A DNA stretch of 64,000 bases from Cadophora sp. MPI-SDFR-AT-0126 (taxonomy: Eukaryota > Ascomycota > Leotiomycetes > Helotiales > Ploettnerulaceae). The position numbers were made by a program, and so were the translations under genes. The DNA is taken from positions 1,488,001-1,552,000 of the forward strand of contig JAGMVK010000006.1 in NCBI GenBank assembly GCA_020747065.1, read 5' to 3'. This document shows, piece by piece, positions 46,736 to 57,709 of the stretch. The first letter of the stretch is position 1, and each line of letters starts with the position of its first letter. Below the pieces are notes generated by a model, which had not been told where the DNA came from, did not search any database, and worked only from the letters and a program-made list of their open reading frames with translations.

Positions 46736-48136
46736 TAGTTAGCATACTACGCACTGTGAAACCCAGACTACCCGAAACCTCAATCCATCTTTTCTCACCA
46801 CTGATCATGCGTTGGCCCGCACACTACGTTGATTGTTTTCATCCACACTCGAGCTCGCCAGCTTCACTCCGTGTTGTTTCCTCTCCAGATCCCCTTCTCT
46901 TCATTCTTCTTCCTATTCCCTTCTCGTAGTTGTTTGGTCGCGTGCGCAGCAAGGAGATGGCAGCAAGTGAGCCCAGCAGAAGTTAGCGCGTGGCTTCGAA
47001 GTCCGCAGAATTTGGACAGCTCGTTGACTCGTTGTGGTGCCAGTCTCTTGCATCTCAGAATGGAGGTCTTGAATTGTATGACTATTCTGGAATTCAGCGA
47101 TGTTCTCATGCTATCTCAGATAATGCAATGTTCTCGGTTTCTGGTCCGCTTCGTTGTCATGAGGTGGCTCCAAGCTCCATTCGACCTCGTTATACTGTAT
47201 GTAGACAATGTACGTGGCACATACGATTGTTGATGGTCGTGAGGGACAATCATTGTAGCTGTCCGCTTTCCCATCTACTATGCGCTTCGTTCGATCCGGC
47301 TGGGCTATATGCAGACAGGTTCTGGCAGTACCTGCGATCATCGACGATGCTGGAGCAGATTTCCTTCACAGTCGTCCGCTTTTCATCAGATCGCCAGCTG
47401 CTTTTCGAACGTGCTCAGCCCACTGATCCCTTCTCTTGGAGTGCGACAATGCGTAGCCACGTTTTCTCTCCCCCTCGCAACCTCTAAACCTCCCAGATGG
47501 GATGCCCACCGAATACAACGCCCAACCAGCAGCTGACTCTTCCAATGAGTTCACGCAGACCAGAGCAAGTGCCCGTCTGAGACATGTCCGACAACAACTC
47601 GGAGCCTCTAGCATATGGTTAATCGCCACCAAAAGATGAGCTGAGGATCATGTTGAAGCAAGCTGTTCATGACTCGCTTGTTGGAATCTGAAGAATCTAG
47701 GAGCCGTGATGGAAAGATTCTGTGCTACGCATGGAGAGCTTGAGCCACCACACCAAAGCCAAAGACAGCGGATCCAATTCCGAATTCTGAATAGTTTGCA
47801 ATTCTCTGATGACATGCCTCGTATTTTATGGCGATTGCTTTTGTGATTCGTATCGCTGGGCGTCAGAATTTGGCTTTGCTGCTTTGCCTTTTCAAGTCGA
47901 ATTTGGTGATTATCTTCGGTTATTATCTTTGATGATTATCTTTGGTGATTTGCGGCTGATTTGTTTTGCTGCTCGTCCATGTTACTCGTCTTTGGTGCTG
48001 GTTGTTGTGGGTGATAGGTGGGTTTTTGAGGTCTCGAGGCGATTCATGTCCTCGATAGCAATGCAATGCATATGCCTATGATACTGATCAGTAGAGATCG
48101 TGTATCACACATCATCAACCTCAGAGCGAAGTCGAA
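46736..48136. other. Gene-poor region
   Basis: About 1.4 kb without a supported gene. Around 47,890-47,960 there are several near-copies of 'gattatctttggt', a small imperfect repeat. Frames on both strands at 46830-47630 overlap each other and lack motifs. Confidence 0.4.
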
Positions 48137-48757
48137 TCACTTGGATCTGTGTTTTTTACAGACACCTCCCTTTTGGGCTTGGTTAGTACAGCCGTCCTGA
48201 CTGCATAACTTTGGCTTTGCTCCGTGTTTAGAACAGAGACCTCCCCTCTGAGATCTGTTAGGACAGCCCGTCTGAGAACATCGCTTTCGCTTTTCTCCGT
48301 GTATTTCACAAAGACCTCCCTTTTGAGACTTGTTAGGACAGCCCTCCTGACTGCATAGCTTCCGCTCTTTTCCTCCGTGTTTAGAGCAAACACCTCCCTT
48401 TTGAGCCTGGTTAGTACAGCCGTCCTGAGTACATAGCTTTGGCTTTGGCTTTGGCTTTGCTCCGTGTGTTTTGCAAACACCTCCCTTTTGAGCCTGGTTA
48501 GTACAGCCGTCCTGGGTACATCGCTTTCGCTTTTGCTTTTCTCCGTGTTTATAACAAACACCTCCCTTTTGTTGAGCTTGATTAGTACAGCCCTCCTGGG
48601 TACATAGCTTTCGCTTTGCTCCGTGTTTATAACAAACACCTCCCTTTTGTTGAGCTTGATTAGTACAGCCCTCCTGGGTACATAGCTTTCGCTTTGCTCC
48701 GTGTTTATAACAAACACCTCCATTTTGAGATCTATTATGACAGCCCTCCTGACTGCA
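48137..48757 (-). repeat. Eight tandem ~75-87-bp coding repeats (CX4C zinc-type)
   Basis: Units of 22-29 codons at the 3' end of the gene. Two neighbouring copies near 48560-48710 are almost identical at DNA level, showing recent duplication; the outer ones differ more. Linkers vary in length (KPKPKPK, KQKRKR). Confidence 0.95.
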
Positions 48758-50398
48758 TCTGCGAGCGTGTTCGGTACAGCGGCTCTCGGTAATAGGGCGG
48801 AGGTTCTGGCATCCAGCGACGCAACATGGGGAGCACGTCCAGCAAATGTATTTGCTCTCAAAAGGATCTGAACTTGGGTCAAGCACCCGTTTATGATGCC
48901 CTGGATACGTCATGCTGTTGCATCTCTGGCAAGGCTGCGCCTCGCGAGTGGCGGCATTGTAAAATCCTTGATATAGGGGCCATGCCTTATTCGTGCCAAT
49001 GACACCAAGATTTGGCAAATGTTCCGCCTTAGGATGAAGTTCCCTGAGCTGAGCAAACCACTCATAGCTTGCCTTATTATGCCATCGCGAGTATTTTCCT
49101 TGATATTGAAATGTATTAAGGTATGGCATAACGAGCAGCCCTTCCCCTAGGAGTAGATAAAACTCCGGAGTATTATTATCGAAGGCGAACAATACTCTAA
49201 AAGAGGTTTCAACACCCACTTCACGAGCAGCTCTATAAAGCGCGTTTTCTACTCTCGATTTCGCAGAAGACCTGATTTGTTGAACATGGGTTGCTATCCT
49301 TTTCCTTCCGTTCGCCTTTGGCGTCGAGCCGCCATAGGCGTTATCCTTTGTATGATCAGAGTCACACATTAATACAGCCGCATATATAATCTTCCGATTC
49401 TCAGAAGATCCATTGTTTCGAACAGCAAGAATATCAGTAAGAGCGAGATCTTTTCCTTTAGCATATGCTACGTGTGCATCATCTGGCATAGCTGCCACGA
49501 ATTTATCAGCAAGGACATTAGGATCTGTTCTTCTACAACTATTGAAGAATCCAAAGGACATTGGTCTCTCGTCCTTTGGAATAGCGAGAAATTCTTGGTA
49601 TGTATATCTCTCACAAAGTTCTTTGTTTACTTTCAAAAAGCCATAAAAAATATTACGATTAAAAGATTTGAATTTATTAAGGTCCTCACGTGAATAGCCG
49701 ATAGCTTTATCACGATCAGCGGTTAGGCTACCAGTGTCATCAGAAATATTCGATTCTTCGCTATCATCTACGATAGTATCGGGTGATATCATTAGGTCTT
49801 CTACTTGATCTCCTATGATTTCCTCTACATAGTAGAGATCTTCCTCTTCGTAATCAGAGTCGTCAGAATCATCTTCTGCGACGGCATCCGCCTGCCTAGT
49901 TGGAGCCAAACCATTTGGAGAGCTCAACGCTACACCAAATGGGTCCACCGAAGAGCTCGACGCTACAACGGCAGTATCCTCTGAAGAGCTCAACGCTACG
50001 ACAGTGAAATCCTCTGAGGAGCTCAACGCTACGACAGAAGAGTTGGTATTTGTGCGACGAGCGCGGGCAACACCTTTACCGAGGGTTTTGGCCCCCTGTA
50101 TGCCAGTTAGCTTACTGGTCTTGCGAACCTTAGATATTTGGGCAGGGGCGGGGGAACTTAGCCGATCTTTCTCAAGAGCATTTGTCATATCATCATACGT
50201 GCGCTTCGGAGCAGCGCGAGTCGGACCAGAGGTGCCGGCGGTGGCAGACTTGGGGAGGTCTCCTGGTCTAATGATAGTCGGCTGTGCAGGTGTTAGGATG
50301 GATATGTGATAGGTGTGGGGGGCGTACTTCGTAGGTGGTCGACTGTGGGCGGAAAGTTAGCTTTAAGCTGAGTTCCGGACCAGATTGAGACGTACCAT
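48137..50398 (-). CDS. GIY-YIG-nuclease-like protein with eight C-terminal zinc-type repeats
   Basis: Proposed exons 50398-50396 (ATG only), 50342-50328 (15 nt) and 50281-48137 give 720 aa. A shorter form would start at ATG 50188. Residues 1-200 are disordered and acidic with a 'VVALSSSED' repeat. Residues about 300-400 resemble a GIY-YIG fold: 'KIIYAAV', 'NAYGGSTPKANGRKRIATHV' (YGGS for YIGS, Arg334 and His338 where the catalytic Arg and His fall), helix 'LYRAAREVG', then Glu386 in 'LLLGEGLL' and Asn395 in 'PYLNTF'. A Cys-rich linker ('CQRCNSMTYPGHH', 'CWTCSPCC') leads into eight repeats of C-X4-C-X9/10-C-X2-H ('CTQDGCTNQAQKGGVCKTHG') with Lys/Arg linkers, plus one degenerate copy. Similar repeats occur in some plant and oomycete proteins. 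GIY-YIG proteins cut or nick DNA; the repeats would bind nucleic acid. Function is inferred only, and the nuclease assignment is tentative. Confidence 0.8.
49918..50040 (-). repeat. Degenerate ~30-bp coding repeats near the N-terminus
   Basis: Four imperfect copies encoding 'VVALSSSED'-like segments. On the plus strand each contains 'gagctcaacgctac' or a variant. They suggest a second expanding repeat in the same gene. Confidence 0.8.
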
Positions 50399-51030
50399 CT
50401 TGGCTCTTTATATCTGGAAGTCTGTTAGATCCATGCACTCACAAGGAGGAAGTTGTGTACTTACAGTTTGATTGACCTGGAATGTTAGTTACTGCGAGAG
50501 GACTCGACTCGCGTTGAAGGAGTACGTCTGCGGCAAGATGGTCAGCCTAGTGCACACTTCATGCGCAGAGTGGCGGCAACCACGAACACCAAGAGGTTCT
50601 CTAGACTGTACCCATGTTAGCAAGATTCTACAATGAAGTAGGACCCAGACACGAGTGTCCCCCGGTTTAGACACGTCGATGTTATGTACACACAGAGCAT
50701 GGATGCAGCAGAACCAGGCTACCGATGCAAGGGAAGTGCTGGGAGGCAGACTAACTGATCTTTTGAATATGGGATCCTTCAGAGATGAAGTGTCAGCATA
50801 CAAGCAAGATGAGATGTAAGCTGGAGCATGGATGTTGAGAGACATACTTGTCGATTCGGTCTGGATAGAGACGAGCTGGTTAGCAACGAACAGGGGCGTT
50901 TCGGACTGGGATGGGCGATGAACTTACGGTCTTTAAAGAAGTCTACGTTTCTAGGAGTGCCGAAGACGGTATCAGCATGTCAACAGGTATTGGTGTGGAT
51001 GGTTGAGTGTTAGTACCTTCTGTATTGCTC
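50399..51030 (-). other. Putative intron-rich 5' leader of the zinc-repeat gene
   Basis: On the minus strand good splice signals recur upstream of the proposed ATG. An 18-nt exon (50413-50396) ends exactly with the ATG. An intron 50464-50414 (GTAAGT...TTCCAG) precedes it, and a 12-nt exon (50476-50465) lies before that. Farther upstream are further donor/acceptor pairs to about 51020 (for example GTAAGTTCATC near 50930, and ACCGAATCGACAAG as a possible short exon). An in-frame TAA in the 18-nt exon shows that this part is untranslated. The overall chain is inferred. Confidence 0.45.
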
Positions 51031-53434
51031 TGAGCGTGGAGGAGAAGAGAGGAACGGAAAATGGGAACAATGAGAATGCCCGCGGGCATATGGGCTCAAC
51101 GGAGCCCTAAGCCCTGATTACATCTGTAAGTCCTCCCAGAGAGGAAGGAACCCAATTCCACCTCTCATCAACAGGCACAACTAATGCCGTGTCTAGTCAG
51201 GAACAGCCGGAGCCAAGCTCGGCAAGGTACCCGAAGCGAGCCCCTCGATTTCAACACCTTACTTCACTTCACCGTTGATGAAGGGGTAATGTTATGTAAT
51301 GGACGAAATCTCGTGGGCTGTTTATCAAGGCTGTTGGCTATCGAATAAAGTTGGATGCACGCATTTTGAATCCCGCGGTGTTGAGATATGTGCTCTTTTG
51401 GTCGGGCTTCTTCATCGCCTCAGCTGTCACATGGACGGGCTAATTTAGTACCCGTGAGCCCCAGAAATATCCCCTTTGAAGATTTCTAATTCCCTTTCCT
51501 TCTTTTCTCTCCAGCAACCGCAAGTCCATCAAGAGTAAGTTTCAAGCATCAATCACATTCCAATCGTATGTATTGCATCAGACGCTGACTTGAGCTTATC
51601 TAGTGGAGAACAACAACAACAAGAGAAGTAAGTTCATGATGTCTACCCCTCTTCAACATTCTGTCACTAACCTGGGCATAGAATGTAAGCAGAACCTTTT
51701 TTTTCTTTCAAGACACACATCTGCGCCACCATCAAGCCTGCCAGGAGTGTGCTTCCAGTATGCCAACCAGCATGCTACGGTGTGCATGCTCTGCTACTAC
51801 AATATCAACAGCACGCCAGCCCACTGCAAGCCATCGTCAGCCTCATCTGCGAAGGAGAGCATCCCTGGACCTGCTTCCCTCCGAGCCCTCCCGCATCAAC
51901 ACCCTCTCCTTCAACACCGCTCTTAGCCCGCCACAATACCACCATCCAGGCAACCATGTATCTGCAGTCCACCTTGACACTCTTCCTTGTTGTTTTCCTC
52001 TCAGAAACCTTCCCAATCATCTCGTTCTGCTTCCTACAGTCTAGCTGGACTCTTCCTCAACCTGTTTCCTGTTAACACATCCTCCAATTTTCGTGTTCTG
52101 CTTCCCACTGTCCAATTGCACTCCCCGCGATTTGTTCCCTATAGTTTAGCTGGACTCTTTCCTCGATCTGCTTCCCTTTAGCGTAACACCTCTATCTTCT
52201 CGCTCTGCTTCCTGCAGTCCAGTTGCATTCTCTCAATCCACCTTGCCTCAGCACACAATCTCAAGCTTCTGCTCTGCTCGACAGTCTAGTTGGATTGTTC
52301 CTCAATCTGCCTCATCTCTACGTACACTCCCAATCTTCGCGTTCTGCCCCTCACAGTCGAGCAAATTTGACTCCCTCGACACTAAATAAGTCCTTATCTG
52401 ACCTCTTCCTCCATCTGGTGTCAAGTTTGACGTGTTCAAGAACTTTTGCACACCTTGTGAACTTCACATGCAGCTGCCAAGTTTGGCTGCATCTCAGGGC
52501 GCTTTCAATTTCTTGTCCTGGTGGTCCTCAATAATACCAACGCATTCCACACAGTCCGTGTATCCTTCAGCTACTCATTTGACTAATTTGGAGACATTTC
52601 AGACGCGTTTGAGCCCCTCGTCTCACAGCTTCTCGTCTTCCCATTTCGTGCATTAAATCCAAAATGAAACTATTCCAAGAACTGCTCCATAACAGCGCAC
52701 ACCTTCTTCATCTCGCTCTCTGCTTGAGTTAAGTCAGAATGAGTCAAGTTGGACATGTTCAGGATTTCGAACACAATCGTTCAGCTGCGCGCTCCATGCT
52801 GCCGGTCGGACTGTTCTATGAATTGTGCTTCGGGCCATTTCATGCTCTATACCGGCACACATTAGTTAGACGCTTCTCGCTCCACGCTCTTCAAGTCTAA
52901 TCAGGACCCTGCACAGCCATGCTGCCCTCGCCAACACATCATCCACAACTCCCTTTCACTGCAAAATTTACCACTCTTGGCTTTAGATGTCTCATATATC
53001 ACACTGTGGCCCCCAGAACTGCTACCTCCCACATTTCACCCTCTACTCTGATCTAGCTGATCATCATCATTACCTATGTCGTTACATTATCTTCAGCATG
53101 CCGTATCCACAGCTTGACATGATCACATCTCCAAGCAGTCCGGCGCATAGATTGCTGTACCTTGGCAGAATGACAGTAGCTGTGAAGTCACTTTACTTTC
53201 ATCTTGCTTCAGTCTTCTTACTCATGCATGCTACCCTTGCAAACCAGACTGAGTAGTTGGTGTGCGTCATGAACATATTCACACATCATTTAATGCTTTC
53301 CCAGTACTGCAACTCGCTTGTGACGACTTTTAGAATTCATTTCGTGCTCGAGCTTCGCCTAGTGACAAAATTTTATGGTCTTCATCTAACGAAATAGCAT
53401 TATTTCTGGCACCAAATGAGCTTAGATCGTGCAG
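51031..53434. other. Gene-poor region with tandem array
   Basis: About 2.4 kb. Plus-strand splice-like signals at 51530-51690 suggest leader exons of something unidentified: a 'tggagaacaacaacaacaag' segment is flanked by an acceptor and a donor. A pyrimidine-rich tandem array follows. No protein family was recognised. Confidence 0.4.
51960..52400. repeat. Degenerate ~70-bp pyrimidine-rich tandem array
   Basis: About six imperfect units of roughly 70 bp, each with a core like 'gttctgcttcctacagtcta' then 'gctggactcttcctcaa'. Core starts lie near 52024, 52095, 52202, 52271 and 52341 (the 52095-52202 step holds an extra partial unit near 52141), with an earlier weaker copy near 51962. Stop codons interrupt all frames over the array. 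Confidence 0.7.
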
Positions 53435-53975
53435 ATGTGTGTCTCTTACTTGATATTTCTACCATTGAGTATGTTACTAACATCTACAGTCAAACCATTT
53501 CCACTTGATTCGCCTCCAAGAAAGCGTCTCGAACTGACAACAGATCAACTTCGAGATGTCTTGCAGCCAGGCCCCCAAGCAACCTACGAGAAGTACCAAG
53601 AACATAAGCAAGTCGGAGTCCGGAAGAAAGCGGACAAGCAAGCTGCCAGAGAAGTAAGTATCCCTCCCCCATCCATCCCCATCCCTCCCCCATCTTCTGT
53701 GCAATTTATCTAATTCTTGATAGACCAAAGAATCTGCCGAACGAGAAAAGCATGAACCAACTGCAGAACAAGAACAAGTAAGTTAGAAATTTATTAATCT
53801 GCAACGATCTAATTTTTCTCAGGATCCAGTGCGTCAGGAAATCTACAAGAAGTACGCCCATTTTAAGGCGGCAGAAGAACAAAACAAAAAATTGAAGACT
53901 TTCTGGGGTTTGGAATTGGGTGCTTATGATCGAAAGAAGGCACTGGGTTTGACTGAAGAAGAGTTGAAGATGTGA
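53435..53975 (+). CDS. Small coiled-coil hypothetical protein
   Basis: Three exons, 53435-53653, 53724-53777 and 53823-53975, all multiples of three, give 141 aa. 'MCVSYLIFLPLSMLLTST' reads as a signal peptide or membrane anchor. It is followed by a charged, mostly helical protein rich in Glu, Lys and Gln ('LTTDQLRDVL', 'ATYEKYQEHKQVGVRKK', 'EIYKKYAHFKAAEEQNKKL', ending 'GLTEEELKM'). The family is not recognised. The start is uncertain: bases 53470-53490 contain a perfect branch/acceptor (TACTAAC...CTACAG), so the first coding exon could lie upstream and the hydrophobic N-terminus be an artefact. Confidence 0.55.
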
Positions 53976-54910
53976 GATCAGAATATAAATGTAGCTCTTT
54001 TTCTCCCACCTGCAGTTCTAGAAAGAGATAGCAAAGGCGTCTAAAGAATACTATATGAGGCCAGCTCTTCACTATTACAGTTATGGTCAAAAGCAGACAA
54101 AGAAAACCAAACCCAAAGCACCCTGGAGAGCCCTGTGATATCACGTGATGTTATCGTTATTTGAAGTTTGCAGTGAGCGGTTTGACTTTGAGACCTGACT
54201 TGTGCCTGAGTTATGATGTGGGTTGTCTTGAGCTAAGTGGTATTAGTCTGATTGTAGCTGAGTCTTTACTGGAGGTGCTCAGCTACCAGGGTCTACCAAA
54301 TCAGACGTCATAGAACATATCTTGAAGCTGCTAGTCATTCTCCCCATATTGCACATTCCGATCAGAGCGGTTCTCTCATACGATTAGACAGATCTACTTG
54401 CTGGACTTCCTTCTAGCTACTTAACAAGTTAGAATGACCTGCAAATTGCTTGATGTTAGTCACGTGCTGTTCCATGGTTGCTCTTCGTCCTTCGTCCACG
54501 CCCTGCTGGAACATTGCATGCGCTCAATTCTACTTTTTGATGATCTAGCTTAATTTCTAGAGTCCGTGGACTTGTTCTGAGCTCACAGATCCCTGGCATC
54601 CCTCACATTACGTATATGGATTACATTCTAATCCTGGCAAAATACAACTATCACTTCAGAGATTTCTATGATACCGTTGGTTTATGAGCCTACAAGCTGC
54701 CTGAAAGATACGCACAAGTCGTACAATTGCCCCAGGACATTGAACCTGCTTTCTTCACTTGTATTCAGCTCCTTCAGACTTGTTTACTTCCAATCCTCTC
54801 AAGCGAGATCCAAACAAACAAAGAAGGCCATTTCATGAAGACTTCTTCAAGAATCAATGTAAGAGTATGAGGTCAACAATTCAGACTTCATTCAATCCTC
54901 AATTAAACTA
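53976..54910. other. Convergent intergenic region
   Basis: 3' flanks of the coiled-coil gene (+) and the sugar transporter (-). No gene was recognised. Confidence 0.4.
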
Positions 54911-56778
54911 CTATCTAATCCCCCTGGCCGCCACTGCAGCACCTAACCCCGCCAAGACACCTACCCTCAAAACCCACGCCATCGTTTCCCTCTCATCAAC
55001 ACCCAACTGCCTACATCCCCAAAAGATAGCACTATTCAGCACAGCCGACAGCATCTGCGGCATTGCAATAGCAATATTATGTACTCCCATTGTCGTGCCT
55101 GCCCTTAATCTAATTGTTGGGCTTTTGAATGTGTCTGTCCCTGTCAGGTGTTGGGTTTCTTCGTCGTGGTTTGTGTTCGAAGATGAAGGTGATGATGGGT
55201 AAAGGGATAGCTCTATTTTGTCGGGATCGGGGGTACTGGTTGATTTAGCGATTTCAGCCATGATGATGGCGAATGGTGCCCATTGAGTGAGGGCCCATGA
55301 GATGCCGAGTAAAGCTACGAAGACGACTGAGGACATGAAGCAGTCTCCTAGTGTGGCGCCGAAGAGACAGATTGAAGTGATGATATGTGAGCACATCCAT
55401 GCTCGCGGGAGAGTAAACCAAGACAAACGAGTCGGAGCAGATATGCTCTTCCCTTGCCAGCTGGCTTGCGAAGGACTGTTAGATATTAGGTGAGGTAGGA
55501 GGAGGTTGGCCATAAGAGCCACGATGGAGTAAAGCAGCATGGCCATAACAGCGTGTTGCGTAGACTGTACACCGACAGCTTGGAAGTAGATCGTCGAAGA
55601 TGATCCAGTACTCTCCGAAAGTATCTGATGGCCGTCTACACTTATCAGCAAACAAGCAGTAGTTCTATCCGTCACCAATGACTTACACAGTTTACTCAAA
55701 TACCTAGAGGCTCAGTCAGTAGACTTCGAAACCAAGAAACGGCCGGGTACTCACACAACGATATTGAACAAAAACGGAAACCACGCCAACCACGCAAAGA
55801 ACTGCACCACACAAACCCTCCTAATGGTCGGCGGCAATTCCCTAATTGCTTCAAAAATATCCATCCAAACACCCTTCACCCCAAATTTCTCCCTCCCAGG
55901 CCCCAACTCCTCCCCATCAAACGTCTTCTCCTCAATCACAAGTGCCGTAACAGCCACAGTACACCCCAAAGCCACCGAAGCAACCAAACACAACCCCTTA
56001 AACTCCGCATTCTCAACCCACCCCGCCATCCTCGGCATGCGCACGACTCCACACCCATACCCAACCGCACTCCCCACAATAACCGCCGTACTCGCAAACG
56101 AATTCGCCTGAGCCGCCTGCTCGCCCGGACAGGAATCAACAATCAACGCACGGATACTAGTCTGCACCGGCTGGATCGCCACATTGAGCGCCCAGATCCC
56201 CATCACAGCGAGGATCTGAGTCGTGATGTGCGCAGCGCATCCGTCGCCTTTGACATCGAGCAGGTAAGCGAATGAGCGGACTATCTCGCTCGTCCAGGCG
56301 AGGAGATTGATGCAGAGGATTGTGGAGCACATTCCGTAGATCATGAATGGACGGCGCCGACCCCACGGGTGAGTGCAAAAATCGCTTTTGTAGCCGATAT
56401 ATGGTTGGAGAACGGTGCCGCAGATGGGGCCGGCGAGCCAGACGAGGGAGACGATGTAGGGACGGAGACCGAGGGAGAGGAGGAAAGCCTGGGAAACTTT
56501 GTTAAGTGAGAGGATGGATGCGAATGGGGAATATCTTACGGAGCCTTCGGCCATAACGGTTGCCCATACTACTTGTAATCTGTTCTGATGTCAGAAATGC
56601 GGGTGCTCTGGGGAAGTCGAGAACTTTACCCTCCCATACTGATTGTCAAGCACAACAGATACAGTCTACCGACAGCTGGCCGTCCATCCATCGTAGACTC
56701 AACCTCTTCTTCCGTTTCTAACAAGCCTTCTCCTTCCGGAGAGGCAGTCGAGACTTTCTCATATCCATAACCTGCCAT
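54911..56778 (-). CDS. SUT-like sucrose/glucoside transporter (GPH family, MFS)
   Basis: Five exons, 56778-56630, 56579-56540, 56488-55755, a 17-nt micro-exon 55703-55687 and 55635-54911, give 554 aa. The signature 'GYKSDFCTHPWGRRRPFMIY' between TM2 and TM3 is the sucrose-transporter GxxSD...GRRRPF motif, and 'YLLCLTISMGGLQVVWATVM' is TM1. About twelve TM segments are visible, with a central loop ('EEKTFDGEELGPG') and a late Ser/Asp-rich loop. Members such as S. pombe Sut1 take up sucrose or maltose with protons. The micro-exon joins 'FPFLFNIVV' to 'YLSKLYGHQ' in frame. Alternative ATGs at 56859 and 56868 would add 27-30 residues; 56778 has the best context. Confidence 0.9.
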
Positions 56779-57709
56779 GATTATCAGACTCAGACTCAAC
56801 TCAACACGCAACGGATCCTCAAAGTCAGGATATTGTTCACGAAAAGAACTATTATCCATTCGCACCATGAGAACAAGGTTACTCACCGCTCAATCCAGAC
56901 ATCCACATGACGAGCCGTATCCGTCTGTTCAAGTGTCACAGCCGGCTGTGAGGGCATTCAGGTACCAGACCTCGGGCTTAGAATCTCCCAACCAAATCTT
57001 TTGCAAAGCAAACCCAAAGCCAATCCGAACTCCCTCCCTCAGCAGTCGTTGATGAGATATTGCGGACGTAATATTAGTGCTGACCTCTTCTCACCCCAAT
57101 CTTTCGTTGTAGAGAGATGTAGTCCAGAGACACCTGAAACGGGAACTGTTTCGACACGAAATGTTTCAAAAATTCACGAATAATAAAATCTTCATTTCGG
57201 TCCAAAACTAATCGAACTTTCTTAGTGTCAATTGCAGTGGTGTTTGAGAAACGTTCAAGTGATGGGTATTGTAGTGGGTTGTCGTCAGGCGGGCCGCGCA
57301 GTCAGCTCGCTTGGGACTTCGTATATGCGCTTAGCCTTGGCAAGCGACGGAGTAGGAAGGACTTTAGTTGCAGTGGTACAAAAGTTTTGTAAGTAATTTG
57401 TCAAGTACTGTGTACAGATAAGCACATGTAATTTTCTAAATGCGACTTAGAACCTTATGCCGAAACACCGATAACTGAAGAAATCAACATATCACTTCCG
57501 AATGGCTACCTGGGAATAAGTTTTTTTGTGATTTCTCACTCAATCAAGAATCTCAGACGAACTTGAAGGCTGAGAGATACAGAGTAGAAAGTCTCAATAG
57601 TGATCCAAAACGAGACAAGAAGAAACTCAGCCAAAAAGATACACCCTCGCCTAGATTCCCCCTCTTCTCTCCATCCTTCTCTCACCACAGTCAAATTATG
57701 AAGGTTACT
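56779..57709. other. Intergenic region
   Basis: Promoter of the sugar transporter (-) and 3' flank of the secreted protein gene. No gene was recognised. Confidence 0.4.

Noticed and set aside
48121..48882. Minus-strand open frame of about 250 codons with repeated 'EVFVINTEQSESYV'-like units
   Set aside because: It is the shifted frame of the zinc-type repeats; its periodicity is inherited from that real coding array.
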